Below are positions 60,812 to 64,000 of a stretch of 64,000 nucleotides of DNA, in pieces. This DNA comes from Spirochaeta isovalerica (GTDB lineage Bacteria; Spirochaetota; Spirochaetia; DSM-2461): the NCBI RefSeq assembly GCF_014207565.1, contig NZ_JACHGJ010000001.1, forward strand, positions 186,001-250,000, given 5' to 3'. The notes beneath the pieces are model-generated. The model was not told where the DNA came from and did not search any database. It was given only the letters and a program-made list of their open reading frames with translations. Within the stretch, counting starts at the first letter, position 1; the number at the start of each line of letters is the position of its first letter. Position numbers and translations under genes: made by a program.

Positions 60812-62814
60812 TCGACTGGGGAAAAATATTCCGAATTGCCGCTGCAGCTGCAGCGGTAATTCTTGTAACTGTTATTATTGTGCTGACTATACAGATGGGG
60901 CGATTGAAGAGCCGGTTCTCTGACAGCGAGGATTTTTATAGAGCCTCTCTGGAGAATCAGCGTATGACAATCGATCAGATGTCCCAGAATCTGCAGATCC
61001 TCGCATCGGGCAGCAATGAAGTCCGCCGTTATATGAGTTTGCCGGAAAAGCAGTTAATTAGAGGAGCATCAGATGACGGGAATAAGGATTCTGTAGATCC
61101 CGCCGTTTCTTTTTATGATGCTTTCCGCTATCTCGTCTCTCAGGAAGAGGAAGAGAATCTTGCGGCAGCTTTTTCTCTCTGGCTTGAGGAGGGTGATATA
61201 CAGGAGTATTTTTCCTCACGGAATTTTTCTTTCAACAGAATAAACGGAACTCAGGCTGCGATTATGCGCGATGGTGAGGAAATGCTGACCCTTTACTGGA
61301 ACAGCGGAGATTCCGCCGTTGAATTTTCCGATGTAGCGGGAAACAGATATTCTCTTCCTTTTGACGATGAGCCAGATCAGACGCTGAATAAGGCTTCTAA
61401 TATTCTCGATACCTATACTGGTAGGATAAGGGAGAGAGAGGACTACCTCAACCGGTTGACCGGCAGCTCCGAAATAGCAGATGTTCTGAAAAGCAGAGGA
61501 TTGGCCATTGAGGCACAATCTGCCTCCCGTTACAATCTAATCAATCTTAAAGATGAATCCTTTATGGATTCAATCGGTCGTAGAGGAATGGATTTCTACG
61601 CGGGAAATGAATCATTCTCTGATGAAAGTGCTTTTAGGCAGGGTTTGATTGAGTTTATAAGTGAAATAAGCATTGAAACGGAATCGGAAAGAATCGATAA
61701 GCTTGTTCTGGCGAAGATGGAGGAAGTTTTTGCCGATGAAGGCTTTAAAGTGCTTCTCGAATCGGAAAACTGTCAGAGAGAGCTTCAAAGGGAAGAGGAC
61801 GGGGAATTCGTATATTTCCATATTTTCAGAAATGACGGAACGGTAAAAGGCTCATATGCCCTTCAGAAAGAATTCGGTGAGGTCCTGTTGATTTCCGGAG
61901 ACGGGAAATATCTTAAATCTCTCGACCGTTTCACTCCGGATAATGATTTCCGTTCCCTGGTCATCAGCGACGATAAGCAGGATAATAGCTCTCCCTTCGC
62001 CCTGGATGATTCTTCTGATACTTTTCTAGTTGTGGGAACCCATGAGCATAATGCTGATACGATGATCATAGTCCATGCCGATAACATTTCGGGTAAGATA
62101 AAAATGATCAGTTTCCCCCGAGATCTGTACTATAAAGGCAGTAAGATCAACAATATCTATAAAGAGCAGGGACCGGAACAGTTGGCAAAAGAATTGTCAG
62201 AAATCACCGGATATTCCATTAAGAAGTATATCTCTATCGATATGTTCGCCTTTATCGATGTCATAAACATCCTGGGGGGCATCGATGTGACTCTTGAAAG
62301 CGATTTGATTGATCCAACGTATAAAGTGAAAAACAATGGAGTCTGGTCTACGCTCTATTACAGAAAGGGGACCCATCATCTCGATGGCGTGGCGGCACTG
62401 AGAGTGGCCCGCTCCCGGCACGGTTCGGAAGCCTATGACCGTTCAAGACGGCAGCAGTTGATAGTAAAAGCCATTATGGACAGGCTCAATTCCCTGGGCG
62501 CCAGTGACATGTCAACATTTTATGACTTTGTAACTTCTGTTTTCTCCTATATCGATACAAATCTTACCATTGCCGATCTTGCCAAAAGTTTTGTGATGTA
62601 TAAAGATAACGAAATTGACGATCCCGTTACACTGAACCTCGATAATATACTTGTCGCCCGTTGGTCGAATACGTATCTTTTACCTATTGAAGAAGAGAAA
62701 AAGCTGCTGGCCGATGACAATTTCTTTGCGGGACAGTGGATTGTCGTCCCCCGGGACAATGATTGGGATCTGTTCAATAAATTTATCGGAAATGTGTTAA
62801 ACAATGGTAATTAA
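60808..62814 (+). CDS. LytR-CpsA-Psr (LCP) family protein with long N-terminal region
   Basis: A 668-residue protein with TTG start overlapping the purine gene stop (TTGA). A membrane helix lies at residues 7-29. A coiled-coil-like segment (30-70) and about 310 residues without recognisable family follow. The LCP domain starts at about 405: TFLVVGTHEHNADTMIIVHAD, then MISFPRDLYY (phosphate-binding Arg), INNIYKEQGPEQLAKEL, ISIDMFAFIDVINILGGIDV and LRVARSRHGSEAYDRSRRQQLI. LCP enzymes transfer undecaprenyl-linked polymers to peptidoglycan or protein. The acceptor in a spirochaete is not known. Confidence 0.9.
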   Translation: MIDWGKIFRIAAAAAAVILVTVIIVLTIQMGRLKSRFSDSEDFYRASLENQRMTIDQMSQNLQILASGSNEVRRYMSLPEKQLIRGASDDGNKDSVDPAVSFYDAFRYLVSQEEEENLAAAFSLWLEEGDIQEYFSSRNFSFNRINGTQAAIMRDGEEMLTLYWNSGDSAVEFSDVAGNRYSLPFDDEPDQTLNKASNILDTYTGRIREREDYLNRLTGSSEIADVLKSRGLAIEAQSASRYNLINLKDESFMDSIGRRGMDFYAGNESFSDESAFRQGLIEFISEISIETESERIDKLVLAKMEEVFADEGFKVLLESENCQRELQREEDGEFVYFHIFRNDGTVKGSYALQKEFGEVLLISGDGKYLKSLDRFTPDNDFRSLVISDDKQDNSSPFALDDSSDTFLVVGTHEHNADTMIIVHADNISGKIKMISFPRDLYYKGSKINNIYKEQGPEQLAKELSEITGYSIKKYISIDMFAFIDVINILGGIDVTLESDLIDPTYKVKNNGVWSTLYYRKGTHHLDGVAALRVARSRHGSEAYDRSRRQQLIVKAIMDRLNSLGASDMSTFYDFVTSVFSYIDTNLTIADLAKSFVMYKDNEIDDPVTLNLDNILVARWSNTYLLPIEEEKKLLADDNFFAGQWIVVPRDNDWDLFNKFIGNVLNNGN

Positions 62815-62816
62815 AT

Positions 62817-64000
62817 ATGTCTGAAAAGAAATACTGGCTGGAAAATTACGGATGCCAGATGAATAAAGCCGAAGCCGCCGCTCTGGAACTGGAGCTTCAG
62901 GCGGAAGGCTGGATAAAAGCTGAAAGCGAACACGAGGCCGATCTGGCTATAATCAATACCTGTACGGTGCGCCAGTCGGCGGAAAACAGGATCTGGGGCA
63001 GAATCGGACACTACAAGCATTTAAAAAAAGAACGGGATATGAAACTCGTTGTCATGGGGTGTATGGCGGAGAACCGTAAAGATGAGCTGACTAAAAAAGG
63101 TTCAGCTGTGGATATTGTCGCAGGGACGAAAGGTCAGAAGCTTCTGGTTAAGAAACTGTCCGGCGATTATACAGGACAGGAGGATTTTCTGGAGGAGAAC
63201 AGATACTCCTTCCATCAGAGTCACGGATCCGTCGATTCAATCAATGCATTGGTTCCCATAATGCACGGCTGCAACAATTTCTGTACTTATTGCATCGTTC
63301 CCTACGTCAGAGGAAGGGAAGTCTCACGGGACGCCGAAGAGATCCTCGGGGAAGTGAAATCTCTTGTTGAAAAGGGTGTGAAGGATGTCACTTTTCTCGG
63401 ACAGAATGTCAACACGTACATCGATAAAGAGGCTGATGTCAATTTCGCCGGACTCCTCCGTCGGACCGCCAGAGAAACCGGTGTTAAAAGGATCAGATTC
63501 CTCTCAGCTCATCCTAAAGATCTCACCGATGATATTATTGAAGTGATGGCATCGGAAGATGCTGTTTGTAAACACCTTCATCTGCCGGTTCAGCACGGTT
63601 CCTCCAAAGTCCTGATGGAAATGAACCGGCGTTATACTAAAGAAGATTATCTACTGCTTGTCGATAAGCTGAAAAAGGCCATGCCTGATATTTCATTGAC
63701 GTCCGATATCATGGTGGGTTTTCCCGGGGAGACTCCCGGGGATCTCGAGGAATTGAAGGATCTGATGAGAAAGGTCAGGTTTTCTGAAGCTTTCACCTAT
63801 TTTTATAACCCCCGGGAAGGAACTAAAGCTTTCGGTCGTGAGGATAGTCTCCCGGATGAAATCAAGAAAGCCCGGTTAGCTGAAATAATCGCTCTTCAGA
63901 GAGACATAACAGCCGGCGAGTTTGATAAAAGGATCGGTTCAACCGTAGAAGTTATTGCCGAGCATGTATCGAAAAAATCAGATGAAGAGATACTCGGTCG
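62817..64000 (+). CDS. miaB: tRNA-2-methylthio-N6-dimethylallyladenosine synthase (3' end outside window)
   Basis: The visible 394 residues run off the right edge. It is a methylthiotransferase with the UPF0004 domain, whose cluster cysteines are in ENYGCQMNK, IINTCTVRQ and VMGCMAEN, then the radical SAM domain with CNNFCTYC followed by IVPYVRGRE and FLGQNVNTY, and the start of the TRAM domain (GSTVEVIAEH). The NTYxDxxA-like spacing and the IVPYVRGRE segment favour MiaB, which modifies A37 of tRNA, over RimO or MtaB. ATG at 62817 follows the LCP stop by 2 bp; its ribosome-binding site is weak, so translation may be coupled to the LCP gene. Confidence 0.95.
   Translation, partial: MSEKKYWLENYGCQMNKAEAAALELELQAEGWIKAESEHEADLAIINTCTVRQSAENRIWGRIGHYKHLKKERDMKLVVMGCMAENRKDELTKKGSAVDIVAGTKGQKLLVKKLSGDYTGQEDFLEENRYSFHQSHGSVDSINALVPIMHGCNNFCTYCIVPYVRGREVSRDAEEILGEVKSLVEKGVKDVTFLGQNVNTYIDKEADVNFAGLLRRTARETGVKRIRFLSAHPKDLTDDIIEVMASEDAVCKHLHLPVQHGSSKVLMEMNRRYTKEDYLLLVDKLKKAMPDISLTSDIMVGFPGETPGDLEELKDLMRKVRFSEAFTYFYNPREGTKAFGREDSLPDEIKKARLAEIIALQRDITAGEFDKRIGSTVEVIAEHVSKKSDEEILG

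Noticed and set aside
1-64000. tRNA genes, rRNA genes, CRISPR arrays, insertion sequences or phage genes
   Set aside because: I looked for cloverleaf-like segments in gaps, repeated spacers, transposase motifs and integrase motifs and found none; all gaps above 100 bp are explained by regulatory sequence or hold nothing visible.

Overview
This 64 kb window is chromosomal DNA from a free-living or fermentative spirochaete of the Spirochaetaceae/Spirochaetales type. This rests on four observations: lipoproteins with short spirochaetal lipoboxes (FIYSC, TFFSC); an LptD-like outer-membrane protein directly behind uvrA and an OmpW-like barrel beside folD, both arrangements that I recall from Treponema; frequent TTG/GTG starts; and many TPR, Ig-like and LPP20-type envelope proteins. 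I see no rRNA, tRNA, CRISPR array, prophage or insertion sequence. The window cuts one gene at each edge.

Layout. (1) 1-9185: a plus-strand trio made of a transglutaminase-like/TPR protein (5' end outside the window), a 1185-residue Ig-like lipoprotein and a 1481-residue anchored protein with acidic stalk, Ig-like, fibronectin-III-like and LVIVD propeller repeats. A small RRM protein faces it. (2) 9586-18767: a tightly overlapping lysine-fermentation operon in the order class III aminotransferase (probable 3-aminobutyryl-CoA transaminase, kat), kce, kdd, kamA, kamB, kamC, kamD, kamE, followed by an ankyrin protein. The ammonia-lyase gene kal is absent and a transaminase takes its place. (3) 19814-27886, mostly minus strand: MFS transporter, Mpv17-like membrane protein, LPP20-type secreted protein, the riboflavin operon ribD-ribE-ribBA-ribH under an FMN riboswitch, and an MnmD-like methyltransferase.

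(4) 27955-36776: a PAS/degenerate-GGDEF/EAL protein, ackA (minus), ispG, a TPR protein and uvrA. (5) 36778-45537: LptD-like protein, pgpH, ybeY, a CBS/CorC-type protein and a TPR protein. (6) 45687-49508: the glycolytic operon gap-pgk-tpiA-secG and a flavodoxin-like protein. (7) 49641-55746: a parvulin-type foldase, nusB, a TPR protein, map, an HtrA-type protease and a phosphoribosyltransferase. (8) 55802-57780 (minus): an OmpW-like protein and a lipoprotein. (9) 57936-64000: folD, a purH split into two genes, an LCP-family protein and miaB (cut by the right edge).

The genes fit together as amino-acid fermentation. Lysine is converted by KamA, KamDE, Kdd, Kce and the transaminase to acetoacetate and acetoacetyl-CoA, and from there potentially to acetyl-CoA and acetate through AckA. 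The rest is housekeeping metabolism plus an elaborate envelope. The strongest leads are the kal-to-kat replacement with the unexplained KamB/KamC ATPases, the large surface-protein trio, terminators placed directly upstream of ribosome-binding sites, a 12-bp inverted repeat beside folD, and the split purH with an in-frame stop.
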